Shown piece by piece: positions 53,410-62,101 of a stretch of 64,000 bases of DNA. A model generated the notes under the pieces. It was not told the DNA's origin, searched no databases, and saw only the letters and a program-made list of their open reading frames with translations. Positions within the stretch are counted from its first letter, which is position 1. Each line of letters begins with the position of its first letter. Source of the DNA: UBA6985 sp946536225 (GTDB lineage: Bacteria > Bacillota_I > Bacilli_A > RF39 > UBA660); assembly GCA_946536225.1 (NCBI GenBank), contig CAMNEE010000003.1:1-64000 (forward strand), given 5' to 3'. Both the position numbers and the translations under genes were made by a program.

Positions 53410-53414
53410 AACAA

Positions 53415-53441
53415 CCACCAAAAAAGGACAAAATTAGATTG
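53415..53441 (-). terminator. terminator of the 109-residue gene
   Basis: AGGGACAA-N6-TTGTCCTT followed by T residues, minus strand; the stop of the gene is in the loop. Confidence 0.75.
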
Positions 53442-53763
53442 TCCCTTCCTTTAATAATTTTTTTTCACGCAAAACAAAACCTTTAAAGTCTTCTTCACTT
53501 ACAATATCAACAAAGTCAAATTTAAAAGCTTCTACATAGTTATGAGGTATATGAACTATTATTTCTCTTAGTATGTTCTCATTTAAAAGTACATATACTT
53601 TATGTGCTTTTTTTGGATCCTTACATTTTAAAACTGCATGAAAACAATAAAAACCACCAGAGTATTCCCCGCATGCTTCTAATGTGATACTACTATTTTC
53701 ATTAAACTTTACCCTATAAGGTAATTCAATCGTGTCAATTTTTCTTTTAAATAAATGTAACAT
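53434..53763 (-). CDS. unknown small protein
   Basis: 109 residues from the ATG after GATGAGGAAT; the longer forms contain hydrophobic residues that would require much weaker starts. Beta-rich middle (SITLEACGEYSGGFYCFHAVL) and C-terminal charged helix. No motif or membrane helix is recognised. Confidence 0.6.
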   Translation of the reverse strand: MLHLFKRKIDTIELPYRVKFNENSSITLEACGEYSGGFYCFHAVLKCKDPKKAHKVYVLLNENILREIIVHIPHNYVEAFKFDFVDIVSEEDFKGFVLREKKLLKEGTI

Positions 53764-53902
53764 ATTCCTCATCTCACTATAAATATACCACATATAAAAC
53801 AATATATTTAATATATGCTTTAAATTTAACAAAAAATATACATTTTTATCATTGAAAACTAATAAATAATAATGATATTATATGTTGTTAAGAGGGATAA
53901 AT

Positions 53903-54568
53903 ATGTTTGAGTCAAAAAAAGATAAAATAAAAGATTATATAATAGCCATTTTACTAGCAGTTATAGCCATCCTTGCAGGGTATATTTTTTCTAAATACTT
54001 AATAGATAAAAACATGGCTGATAGAGACAAAACAAAGAGTACTACTAAAAAAGCAATTCACAATTATTTTAGTAATCTTGAAGCGGATGGATATGTACTA
54101 AATGATTTTTCTACATCATCTAACTTCGACTATAATCTAGGTAAAATAAAATTATTTAAAAAAGATTATGAAATCACAATAGAAAATAACTACTATGAAT
54201 GTAATCCAGAATGTAATTACATGTATAAAGTAGGTATTAACAATAAAGAAATATATAAGTCATCATTCTTAGCAGGTATTAAAATAGGTGTAATAGGAAA
54301 CTATGTAGCAATTCAAGAAATATACCACAATGGTGCTAATAAACTAATACTTTATAGACCTAATGATGCTTATATTATTGAGTCCCTTAATTTCAAAGGT
54401 TCACTTAATATATCCTATAATGAAGGCATATATGAAATTATTTTATTAGAACAAAATTGTTCTACAATGAAATATCAAAATACGAAAGTAACTTATAATA
54501 AAGAAAACGATGAATTTTTAACAGAGTCTACTCCAACAGATGAAGTTGTTAATGATTCAATATGTTAA
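53903..54568 (+). CDS. single-pass membrane protein, unknown
   Basis: 221 residues from ATG after GAGGGATAA. Short cytoplasmic N-terminus, one membrane helix (YIIAILLAVIAILAGYIF), then an outside domain of about 180 residues with beta strands and three cysteines, two in YECNPECNYMY and one near the C-terminus. Architecture is like that of the proteins at 31170, 55139 and 56164. No known family recognised. Confidence 0.7.
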   Translation: MFESKKDKIKDYIIAILLAVIAILAGYIFSKYLIDKNMADRDKTKSTTKKAIHNYFSNLEADGYVLNDFSTSSNFDYNLGKIKLFKKDYEITIENNYYECNPECNYMYKVGINNKEIYKSSFLAGIKIGVIGNYVAIQEIYHNGANKLILYRPNDAYIIESLNFKGSLNISYNEGIYEIILLEQNCSTMKYQNTKVTYNKENDEFLTESTPTDEVVNDSIC

Positions 54569-54572
54569 AAAT

Positions 54573-54600
54573 AAAAATTACTAGCCTCCTAGTAATTTTT
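54573..54600. terminator. bidirectional terminator
   Basis: AAAAATTACTAG-CCTC-CTAGTAATTTTT between the membrane protein gene (plus) and gtrA (minus). Confidence 0.9.
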
Positions 54601-55071
54601 TTAATCTTTAATACTAAATACAAATAATCTATTAGTTAAGTAGTTAAAGAAGAACATAATAATTGATCCTACTATTTTACCAATTAACTTACCCATTCCT
54701 ACTTTTTCAACAAGTACATAAAGTAAACCTGTATCTAAAGGGAATCCTACTATTCTTAATGTAATAAATGATGAGGCTTGAAGTAGAAATTTCTTTTTAG
54801 ATTTAGTCTTAGCTTTAAATAAATTTCTATCTAATAAATAAAGAACAGTAAAGGAAACTGTATAAGCAACAGTATTAGCAAGTATGTAATTACCATTGGT
54901 AAATACATACGTAAATAATACATATAATATTAAGAATACTAAAGAAGAAAAGTTAGATATTAAAACATAAAATACAAATTGAAAATCTTTATCTTTAAAT
55001 TTTTGTTTTAAAGTCTTTTTTCTGCTAAATAATTCTCTAAATACCTTTTTATATTTTCTAATTAGAGCCAT
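54601..55071 (-). CDS. GtrA-like membrane protein
   Basis: 156 residues, four membrane helices (FVFYVLISNFSSLVFLILY; YILANTVAYTVSFTVLYLL; FITLRIVGFPLDTGLLYVL; IGKIVGSIIMFFFNYLTN), as in GtrA. A charged N-terminus precedes the first helix. Family members help to flip or use undecaprenyl-linked sugars, for example in teichoic acid or LPS modification. The sugar transferase partner is not here. GAGGTG before ATG. Confidence 0.82.
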   Translation of the reverse strand: MALIRKYKKVFRELFSRKKTLKQKFKDKDFQFVFYVLISNFSSLVFLILYVLFTYVFTNGNYILANTVAYTVSFTVLYLLDRNLFKAKTKSKKKFLLQASSFITLRIVGFPLDTGLLYVLVEKVGMGKLIGKIVGSIIMFFFNYLTNRLFVFSIKD

Positions 55072-55121
55072 TTAATTACACCTCAACAACATTAAAATTT
55101 TACAATTAAATTGTATTAATG

Positions 55122-55148
55122 TCAAAAAAAGAAGAAGATTAATTCTTC
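55122..55148 (-). terminator. terminator of the 313-residue membrane protein gene
   Basis: AAGAAGA-ATTAA-TCTTCTT followed by T residues on the minus strand; the stop codon lies in the loop. Confidence 0.75.
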
Positions 55149-56080
55149 TTAATAGATTTCATATAATAGTTGTCATTATCTTTAAATAAAGTAATTGTTA
55201 ATGAATATACTATCTTTGTATTATCATACTCTTCAGTACCTAATTCTTCATCTTTAGTAGGATAAATATCATTACTATAATCTAAAACATCCACAACAAT
55301 GGTATATAAATCATCATTAAAACTAATCTCTCTTGTTTTAAATACATATTCTTTATTTACTTGATCATTATATAAACTAGAAAAAATATAGCCATTTTCT
55401 ATTATTTCTTCATCATTTAATACTTTTGAATCAAAATCTTCATTAAAGTTAACTATATACTTTTCTTTAAAAAATGTATAGTCTATCAAATAACCTTCAT
55501 CAGTTTTCTTAACATAATCACTTTTACCAGTTAATACTAAATAAGTAAACATATATTCAAATTTATCTCTCGAACTAGTAAGAATATCATTAGTATTTTT
55601 AAAAGTATTAATTGGAAAAGCAACATCTATACTATTCTTTATATTTATTAATACTTTATTTACTTGCGTCTTAGATAAGTCTGATGTTTCTTCTACAACT
55701 TTGGTAGTAGTTTCTTCAGACTTTTTGTTTTTACATATAGTATATTGTAATTGGTCTCTATCATCAAAGAAAGAACATCTACTAGTACCATTTCCTAAAT
55801 CCTTACATTCATAAGTAATATTACAAGCATTATCTTGATTATAATATTTCTTAATATATGTAGGATATATGATTTCAAAATATAATAAAACTAATGCTGT
55901 AATAGTTATAATAAAGAATATTAAAAATACTGCTTTAGGTAACTTATTCTTTTTCTTTTCAACAGGTTGAGCATTCTTAACTATTTCTAGTCTTTTACTT
56001 GTAATCTTTTGAAAAGCATAAGGATTATTTGTTACAGCATCTGGTTTTTGGACATTTATATTATTGTTTTCTTCGTTCAT
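55139..56080 (-). CDS. single-pass membrane protein, unknown
   Basis: 313 residues. About 55 cytoplasmic residues rich in Asn and Lys, one membrane helix (AVFLIFFIITITALVLLYF), a cysteine-rich part (CNITYECKDLGNGTSRC) and an outside beta-rich domain with EETTTKVVEE linker. ATG after AAGGTG. Similar in architecture to its neighbour 56164 and the more distant 31170 and 53903 proteins. Not recognised. Confidence 0.7.
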   Translation of the reverse strand: MNEENNNINVQKPDAVTNNPYAFQKITSKRLEIVKNAQPVEKKKNKLPKAVFLIFFIITITALVLLYFEIIYPTYIKKYYNQDNACNITYECKDLGNGTSRCSFFDDRDQLQYTICKNKKSEETTTKVVEETSDLSKTQVNKVLINIKNSIDVAFPINTFKNTNDILTSSRDKFEYMFTYLVLTGKSDYVKKTDEGYLIDYTFFKEKYIVNFNEDFDSKVLNDEEIIENGYIFSSLYNDQVNKEYVFKTREISFNDDLYTIVVDVLDYSNDIYPTKDEELGTEEYDNTKIVYSLTITLFKDNDNYYMKSIKKN

Positions 56081-56139
56081 ACTATTCACCTTACAATAAT
56101 ATAATAGCATTTTCATCTTTTAGATTAAAGATACCCAAG

Positions 56140-56167
56140 AAAAAAATAGTATTCTTACGAATACTAT
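56140..56167 (-). terminator. terminator of the 289-residue membrane protein gene
   Basis: ATAGTATTC-GTAA-GAATACTAT followed by six T on the minus strand; the stop codon TAG is in the left arm. Confidence 0.85.
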
Positions 56168-57033
56168 CCTGTTATTGCTGTAAATGTTTCTATTTCTCTT
56201 TCAAAGACTGTATTATTATCTATAGTTATCTCGTTTATATGAGCTAAATTACCATCGAAATAAGAAACATAATCAATATTATTATTTACTATATCAACAA
56301 ATCCTTCGTCACCAAAGGCATTATCTTCATTCTTTTCTAATCCACGATATACTTTACTAATACCAAGAGTGTTATAAATAAGCTCGTTATTGTCATTAAC
56401 AATTAATAAATGTAATTCTCCATATTCATTAGTATTTTTAGGTATAAACCTAATAACAGCATATTCTCTACCTTGTAAATCTTTAAGTATATTTATTTTA
56501 ACAGTATAAGTATATTCAAAGTTTTTATTATTAAATTCATTCTTATCATATCTATCAACTTTTTCAACATAGTAGTTATATATAAAACCATTAAAAGTTG
56601 GATTATCTTCAACTAACAATTCATCATCTAAATAAAGAAAAGCTGTATGATTAACTAAATAACCCTTTTTTTCTTTAATTGCATTATGGCTTATCTTAAT
56701 CCTTAATGTATGTTGTATTCCATTTAGACTATAGTTTTCTATATAAGGATTATTAGAACTATATGTATAATCAGTATAAAGAACAGCTGGTTTGTATGTA
56801 TGAACTTCATTAAACTGATACATAGAGTAAATAATAGCAAACATAGAAAATGTTAAAAATACAATCATGGAAGAAATAAACAATACATAACCTTTATTTT
56901 TCTTATGAGACTCACGGTAAATTAAAGAGTTTATTGGACTCTCATTAGAGGCTTGGTTATTTGTTTCTTCCGGTTTTTCATTGCCTTTTTCTTTAAAAAA
57001 TAAATCATATACTATCTTATCAAATAAATTCAT
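56164..57033 (-). CDS. single-pass membrane protein, unknown
   Basis: 289 residues. About 48 cytoplasmic residues, then a membrane helix (VLFISSMIVFLTFSMFAIIY) and an outside part of about 220 residues with strands and many Asn and Tyr. AGGTGAT lies 4 nt before ATG, and TGTTATATT is near, so the leader is very short. Divergence from the 55139 protein is large; only the layout is shared. Confidence 0.7.
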   Translation of the reverse strand: MNLFDKIVYDLFFKEKGNEKPEETNNQASNESPINSLIYRESHKKNKGYVLFISSMIVFLTFSMFAIIYSMYQFNEVHTYKPAVLYTDYTYSSNNPYIENYSLNGIQHTLRIKISHNAIKEKKGYLVNHTAFLYLDDELLVEDNPTFNGFIYNYYVEKVDRYDKNEFNNKNFEYTYTVKINILKDLQGREYAVIRFIPKNTNEYGELHLLIVNDNNELIYNTLGISKVYRGLEKNEDNAFGDEGFVDIVNNNIDYVSYFDGNLAHINEITIDNNTVFEREIETFTAITG

Positions 57034-57101
57034 ATGATCACCTATTATTTATAATATAACATTTAGATAAACAAAATAAAAGAGGACTAAAGCCCACTTA
57101 A

Positions 57102-57227
57102 TTATTTATCTTTATTCTTTTTATTTCCTAATACAGTTATTATTACTATAGGTAAGAATATTATTCCAATTAAAGTACCAACCACTCTTAAAAAAGACTT
57201 CTCACTTTTGCCAATTTTCTTTTCCAT
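57102..57227 (-). CDS. 41-residue single-helix membrane protein
   Basis: ATG preceded by AGGAGAAATAT. Sequence starts MEKKIGKSEKSFLRVVG, one membrane helix (TLIGIIFLPIVIITVLG) and a lysine tail NKKNKDK. It is in the 247-bp gap between dxs and the 289-residue gene. The clear Shine-Dalgarno and membrane helix support a real small gene, but it has no known family. Confidence 0.65.
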   Translation of the reverse strand: MEKKIGKSEKSFLRVVGTLIGIIFLPIVIITVLGNKKNKDK

Positions 57228-57257
57228 ATATTTCTCCTATTTATTATTATATCAAAA

Positions 57258-57290
57258 AATAGAACATATAAATACATGTTCTATTTTCTT
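57258..57290 (-). terminator. terminator of dxs
   Basis: AAAATAGAACAT, 7-nt loop, ATGTTCTATTTT followed by T on the minus strand; the stop codon is in the left arm. Confidence 0.85.
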
Positions 57291-59134
57291 ATTCTTTTAA
57301 CAATATCCTTGTATATAGTGTCATTATCAATTTTATATTTACGCTTTAACTCATCAATTGAACCATGAGTAATAAACTCATCTGGATATGCATAGCTATT
57401 AATAAAATCAACACTAATATTATTATCTAATATTAATTCTTTAATGTTAGTCGATAAACCACCTACTATAGTTCCATCTTCCATGACTACTACTTTATGT
57501 GTTTTCTTTAAAGATTTCAAAATGGTTTTCTCATCAATTGGTTTTAAGAATCTTACATTAATAAGTTCAGCACTTATATTCTTTTTATTTAGTTTTTCAG
57601 TTATTTTATAAGCATCACCTACAAAAGAACCAATACTAATAATTGTTAAATCATTTCCTTTAGTTAATATTTCTGCTTTACCAAACTCTAACTTAGTCTC
57701 ATCAAAACTCTCAACTTCTCCACCTCTTGGATAACGAATTACTACAGGTCTTTTCAAAGTTACTGCTAGTTCCATCATAGACTCTAACTCCTTAAAATCT
57801 TTAGGCGCCATAATAACAAGATTAGGAACTAATCTAAACATTGCCATATCAAATAAACCTTGATGAGTTTCTCCATCACTTCCAACTGCACCTGCTCTAT
57901 CAACACACATAATAACTGGTAAGTTTTGACAAGCTATATCATGTATAACTTGATCATATGCCCTTTGATAGAATGAAGAGTAAATACTAACAAAAGGTAT
58001 TAAACCATCACTTGCAAGTCCTGCTGCAAAAGTTAGGGCGTGTTGCTCAGCTATACCTACATCAAAAAATCTATCAGGATAATAAAGTTTAAATTTATTT
58101 AAACCAGTACCAGATGGCATAGCAGCAGTAATAGCAACTATTTTTTTATTTTTCTTTGCCATAGAAACTAATTTTTCACCAAATACTTTTGAGTAATCTG
58201 GTCTTTTTTCTTTTAAAGGTTTACCTGTATTTATATCAAAAGCACTTACACCATGATAATCTTCAGGTGTATCTTCTGCATACTTATAACCTTTTCCTTT
58301 TTTGGTTAATACATGTACTAGAGTTGGACCATCAAAGTCTTTAATCTTATTAAATACTTCTTCTAACTCTCCTATATTATGTCCGTCAACTGGACCTATA
58401 TAACGAAGTCCTATTTCTTCAAAGTACATTCCAGGTATAATCATTTGTTTAACTACTCTCTTAATAGTTCCTACAAACTCAACAATTATATTACCTAGAA
58501 AAGGTATCTTTTTAACTGCATCTCTTATACTATCATTATAATTTCTATACTTTTTCTTTGTTCTAAGTTTAATAAGTAGATTATTCATTCCACCTACATT
58601 CTTAGAAATACTCATCTCATTATCATTAAGTACAATGATCATTTTAGTTTTAGTATCTCCTGCATGATTAAGTGCTTCAAGAGCCATTCCTCCAGTTAAG
58701 GCACCATCTCCAATTACAGCAATTACATACTTATCTTCATGCTTAATGTCTCTTGCTTTAGCAATACCTAAAGCTGCACTTATAGAAGTGCTTGAGTGAC
58801 CTGTATTAAAAGCATCAGTTTTTGATTCACATATCTTAGGAAACCCAGATATACCTTCAAATTTTCTTAAAGTCTTAAAACTAGACTTTCTACCATTTAA
58901 TATCTTATGCGTATAACATTGATGTCCTACATCCCAGACAATAGAATCTTTATTTAAATCAAATACACTTTCAAGAGCAATAGTTAAATCAACCACTCCT
59001 AAGTTGGAAGCAAGATGACCCCCATTTTTAGAAGTAGTATTAATAATTAAATCTCTTATTTCTTTAGCAAGAATATTTTTTTCATCTAAGTTAAGTTTTT
59101 TTACATCATTTGTTTTCTTAATTCTTTCTAGCAT
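57281..59134 (-). CDS. dxs: 1-deoxy-D-xylulose-5-phosphate synthase
   Basis: 617 residues, full length. Thiamine diphosphate-binding motif GDGALTGGMALEALN, GHLASNLGVVDLT with the catalytic His region, DVGHQCYTHKILNGR, the second-half HDIACQNLPVIMCVDRAGAVGSDGETHQG and the transketolase C-terminal part. It makes DXP for the MEP isoprenoid pathway and thiamine and pyridoxal biosynthesis. ATG after GGATGAT. Solitary gene; other MEP genes are not here. Isoprenoids are needed for undecaprenyl phosphate used by TagO. Confidence 0.97.
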   Translation of the reverse strand: MLERIKKTNDVKKLNLDEKNILAKEIRDLIINTTSKNGGHLASNLGVVDLTIALESVFDLNKDSIVWDVGHQCYTHKILNGRKSSFKTLRKFEGISGFPKICESKTDAFNTGHSSTSISAALGIAKARDIKHEDKYVIAVIGDGALTGGMALEALNHAGDTKTKMIIVLNDNEMSISKNVGGMNNLLIKLRTKKKYRNYNDSIRDAVKKIPFLGNIIVEFVGTIKRVVKQMIIPGMYFEEIGLRYIGPVDGHNIGELEEVFNKIKDFDGPTLVHVLTKKGKGYKYAEDTPEDYHGVSAFDINTGKPLKEKRPDYSKVFGEKLVSMAKKNKKIVAITAAMPSGTGLNKFKLYYPDRFFDVGIAEQHALTFAAGLASDGLIPFVSIYSSFYQRAYDQVIHDIACQNLPVIMCVDRAGAVGSDGETHQGLFDMAMFRLVPNLVIMAPKDFKELESMMELAVTLKRPVVIRYPRGGEVESFDETKLEFGKAEILTKGNDLTIISIGSFVGDAYKITEKLNKKNISAELINVRFLKPIDEKTILKSLKKTHKVVVMEDGTIVGGLSTNIKELILDNNISVDFINSYAYPDEFITHGSIDELKRKYKIDNDTIYKDIVKRIRK

Positions 59135-59175
59135 AAAGATCATCCGTTCTTCAGGTGTTTATTATACTACAAAAT

Positions 59176-59206
59176 AAAAAAAACTCATAAATATTTATGA
59201 GTCTAT
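59176..59206 (-). terminator. terminator of the ADP-ribosylglycohydrolase gene
   Basis: ACTCATAAATATTTATGAGT palindrome followed by eight T on the minus strand, just after the stop. Confidence 0.85.
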
Positions 59207-60426
59207 TTCTTACCAATCTTTTCAAACATTTTTATGAAGTCTTTTTCAGATTGTTTTTCTAAAGTATTCTTATCATTTAATAAATCTATTGCACCCATGT
59301 ATTCTTCAATTGGTTTAACAATTATTTCAGAATTAGTTAGTTCTAATATATCCATAAATGTTTTATAAAACTCTTCTCTAGTAACATATCTATCTTTAAG
59401 TTCTAACCCAGCATCTTTAAGTTGATTTCTATATTCTCTAGGATGATCTCCAAATATAACACTATGGAAGTTATATGGATAATTTGGGTTTTCCTTTTCT
59501 AAACATTCTTCGAAAGCCTCACATATATTATTTAAATATTCTTGTCTTTGAAGTTTAAATATCCATTTTACAGGAAATGAGTCATATCCATATATAACAC
59601 CTGCAATAGAACCCGCTATTGCAGCAATAGTATCTGTATCATCTCCAAGGTTAGTTGCTCCAATTATGGCATCACTAAATTTAGTAGAGTTCATTACTAC
59701 ATACATAACTGCCTCAAGTGTATCTACAACATAACCTGTAGAACTAATATCACTTACTTTATAGTCAGTTATATCTTCTTTAATTATTCTCTTATAAAGA
59801 TCAATTGTTTCTTGTTTAAAGTATTTACCATAGTTGTAACGTCTTAAAGATCTATAAGCATCATTCTTATCTTTACCATTAAGTATATTAAGTAAGAATC
59901 TTACATATATGTAACAACCCATAATACTTATTTCATTGCTATGAGTAAGACTTGATACATCTCTTACAATAGTATATATTTCTTCTGCTTTTACCTTTTT
60001 ATAAAAGCAATAATATACAATTGGTAACATACGCATTAAAGAACCATTACCATTATCAGTAATAAGATTTTGACCACATAAAGAAAGATCCATAGTCTTA
60101 GAAAAAGTTGATATAGCTTTTAATGTAGTTCTACCTATTCCAAAAGCATTGCCTGTTGATGTAAATCTTCCTTCTTTTACCCAGAAGTAAAAGTTAGTCA
60201 TAATATCAAAAGGATCAATTTTCTTTTTATTAATAATGGAGTCAATAGTTGCTAAAGTCATACTAGTATCATCTGTCCAAGATCCCTCAGGAACATCAAA
60301 TGTACCATATCCAAGCATATCAGTAACAGGTTTTTCAAGTAGTCTTTCTCTTGGTGCAAATTCACAATAAGCACCAAAAGCATCTCCAATTATAAAACCA
60401 TATAATCCATCTCTTATCTTTGACAT
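59203..60426 (-). CDS. ADP-ribosylglycohydrolase (DraG/ARH family)
   Basis: 407 residues. DGLYGFIIGDAFGAYCEF at the N-terminus, GSWTDDTSMTLATI (Mg-binding acidic motif), NGNGSLMRMLP and GATNLGDDTDTIAAIAGSIAG, which supply the metal sites of ARH enzymes. About 120 residues follow the catalytic part, of unknown role. It removes ADP-ribose from arginine or small molecules. No ADP-ribosyltransferase is adjacent; the target is unknown. ATG after AGGTGATGAG. TGCTATACT lies close upstream, so the leader is very short. Confidence 0.9.
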   Translation of the reverse strand: MSKIRDGLYGFIIGDAFGAYCEFAPRERLLEKPVTDMLGYGTFDVPEGSWTDDTSMTLATIDSIINKKKIDPFDIMTNFYFWVKEGRFTSTGNAFGIGRTTLKAISTFSKTMDLSLCGQNLITDNGNGSLMRMLPIVYYCFYKKVKAEEIYTIVRDVSSLTHSNEISIMGCYIYVRFLLNILNGKDKNDAYRSLRRYNYGKYFKQETIDLYKRIIKEDITDYKVSDISSTGYVVDTLEAVMYVVMNSTKFSDAIIGATNLGDDTDTIAAIAGSIAGVIYGYDSFPVKWIFKLQRQEYLNNICEAFEECLEKENPNYPYNFHSVIFGDHPREYRNQLKDAGLELKDRYVTREEFYKTFMDILELTNSEIIVKPIEEYMGAIDLLNDKNTLEKQSEKDFIKMFEKIGKK

Positions 60427-60464
60427 TACTCATCACCTATTATAAGTATAGCATAACTATTTAT

Positions 60465-60491
60465 AAAAAATAAAAACGTCAAAGACGTCTT
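60465..60491 (-). terminator. terminator of the DUF2779 gene
   Basis: AAGACGTC-TTT-GACGTTTT followed by T residues, minus strand. Confidence 0.75.
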
Positions 60492-60493
60492 TA

Positions 60494-61966
60494 CTATTTA
60501 TTAACTAATTCTTCTAAAAAATCATATATTTTTACCATAGCATAAGTATCTAGCTCACAGTATTTTAAAAGTGAGTGCCTAATTCTTTCCACATCTTCCT
60601 TTTCCATATTAACAAGGTCAGCATAACTATTCATTGCTTCTCCCCCATTATGAATATCTTCTAGATTATGATAATCAAGACTTGGGTCATTAGGAAATAA
60701 TCCAGGAAGAACATATTTAATAGAGTAACTTCCATGGAAAGCAGCAATATAATACCATCTTGATTTAAAAGGAATCATTAAATCCTTAATATTATCATGT
60801 ATATTCATTAAATGTTCACTTAAATCAGGAAATAACTTGGCTAAATTTTTTATTACTCCTTTTTCAAAACCCATGTTATAAGCTAAGGTACATACATCTC
60901 TAGGAATGTCATTTACTAACCTTTCAGCTAAACTTCTTCTTGGGTCCTCTCCCTCTTTAGCAAGAAACTCCTTATGATTAAGTTTTCCTCCTTTTTCTTC
61001 ATAATAATGAAGAGAATATTGAAAAGGTATTTGATTATATGGAGAAATACCATCATATAAAGGAATTGCTTGTTGAAATGTTTCAAAATCTAAAAAGTAT
61101 AAGGGATAAGTTAAAGTATTCATGAATTCTTTAATCTTATCTAATTCTACATAAGGCTCTTTATTAGGATTTAGTTCATATTCAATTTGCATCTTAAAAG
61201 AATCATTTATATCACTTTTAAGTAAATCTTCATAACTAATAATACCTTCTTTATATAGTTTTATTTTTTTATCCATATGCATGATAGCAAGATCAAAAAC
61301 ACTGTTTTCTAGATTACCTGAACAATACTTAAAATAAGGACAATTATATGGTTCAAAACAATGAAGACCAATATCTTGAACTTGTTCAAGATCATTATCA
61401 ACATACTTGTTTACTTCCTTTATTCGCTTTTCTATATCATCCATCATAGAGTTTACTTTGTGAGTCATATCCTCAATAACAAACAACTCTTTTAAATCAA
61501 GTTCTCCATGTCTAACATATTTACTATTTAAATGAACAATAGAAGCCTTAACTACATTTAATCCTTTTTGTCTTAAAAGCCATGTTTGATATGCTACATC
61601 ATGAATATATATATCACTTATACTTGTACTACTTTTAACTTCATATATTTCATAGTTATTATCATGTTTAACAAGTATATCAACTGAACAAAAGTTATTT
61701 TCATATTTAAATGATGCTTCAGTTATTACTACATCTTTATTAAAAAGTAAACTCTCTGTATCTTTAATCATCATATTTAAATCTTCATTATAAGAAACAT
61801 CAAAATGAAAACCAAATAGATCTTTAGCTATCTCTCCTACATTTGTACCATTGTCTAAAACTGAAGAATTATCAACAACATTTGCTTCTTCAGGTTTATT
61901 CTTATCAAGCCATAACATTTTATAACATTGTACAGCCTTACAATATTTTGATTTAGATAAATACAT
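60494..61966 (-). CDS. DUF2779 protein: Cas4-like nuclease plus DEDD exonuclease-like domain
   Basis: 490 residues. N-terminal part has the Cas4/RecB-like PD-(D/E)xK core CSVDILVKHDNNYEIYEVKSSTS, with cysteines in YCKAVQCYKMLW and CFEPYNCPYFKYC, consistent with an iron-sulfur cluster. The C-terminal half has YFLDFETFQQA, AYNMGFEKGVI and YCELDTYAMV, a DEDD RNase H-like exonuclease pattern. DUF2779 proteins are uncharacterised. No CRISPR array or cas genes are near. GGTGATAGTT before ATG; extended -10 TGTTATAAT at 61983-61991; an inverted repeat covers the -35 position. Confidence 0.82.
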   Translation of the reverse strand: MYLSKSKYCKAVQCYKMLWLDKNKPEEANVVDNSSVLDNGTNVGEIAKDLFGFHFDVSYNEDLNMMIKDTESLLFNKDVVITEASFKYENNFCSVDILVKHDNNYEIYEVKSSTSISDIYIHDVAYQTWLLRQKGLNVVKASIVHLNSKYVRHGELDLKELFVIEDMTHKVNSMMDDIEKRIKEVNKYVDNDLEQVQDIGLHCFEPYNCPYFKYCSGNLENSVFDLAIMHMDKKIKLYKEGIISYEDLLKSDINDSFKMQIEYELNPNKEPYVELDKIKEFMNTLTYPLYFLDFETFQQAIPLYDGISPYNQIPFQYSLHYYEEKGGKLNHKEFLAKEGEDPRRSLAERLVNDIPRDVCTLAYNMGFEKGVIKNLAKLFPDLSEHLMNIHDNIKDLMIPFKSRWYYIAAFHGSYSIKYVLPGLFPNDPSLDYHNLEDIHNGGEAMNSYADLVNMEKEDVERIRHSLLKYCELDTYAMVKIYDFLEELVNK

Positions 61967-61995
61967 AACTATCACCATTTATATTATAACAAATA

Positions 61996-62018
61996 AAACT
62001 ACGTTTTTAACGTAGTTT
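61996..62018. repeat. 10-bp perfect inverted repeat over the -35 of the DUF2779 promoter
   Basis: AAACTACGTT-TTT-AACGTAGTTT. It lies directly upstream of the TGTTATAAT promoter, at the -35 position. It could be an operator or a leftover terminator; it is not followed by a long T run on either strand. Confidence 0.6.
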
Positions 62019-62065
62019 ATTTATCTTATAATTTATCATCTATTATAAACATATATGTTATATAT

Positions 62066-62098
62066 AAAAAATAGGTTGTATTAAACAACCTATTTACT
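62066..62098 (-). terminator. terminator of the DUF3592 gene
   Basis: AAATAGGTTGT-TTAAT-ACAACCTATTTTTT on the minus strand, a strong 11-bp stem. Confidence 0.85.
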
Positions 62099-62101
62099 TA
62101 T

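Noticed and set aside
60494..61966. CRISPR-associated Cas4
   Set aside because: The Cas4-like core is joined to a DEDD domain as in DUF2779, and no repeats or other cas genes were found in the window.
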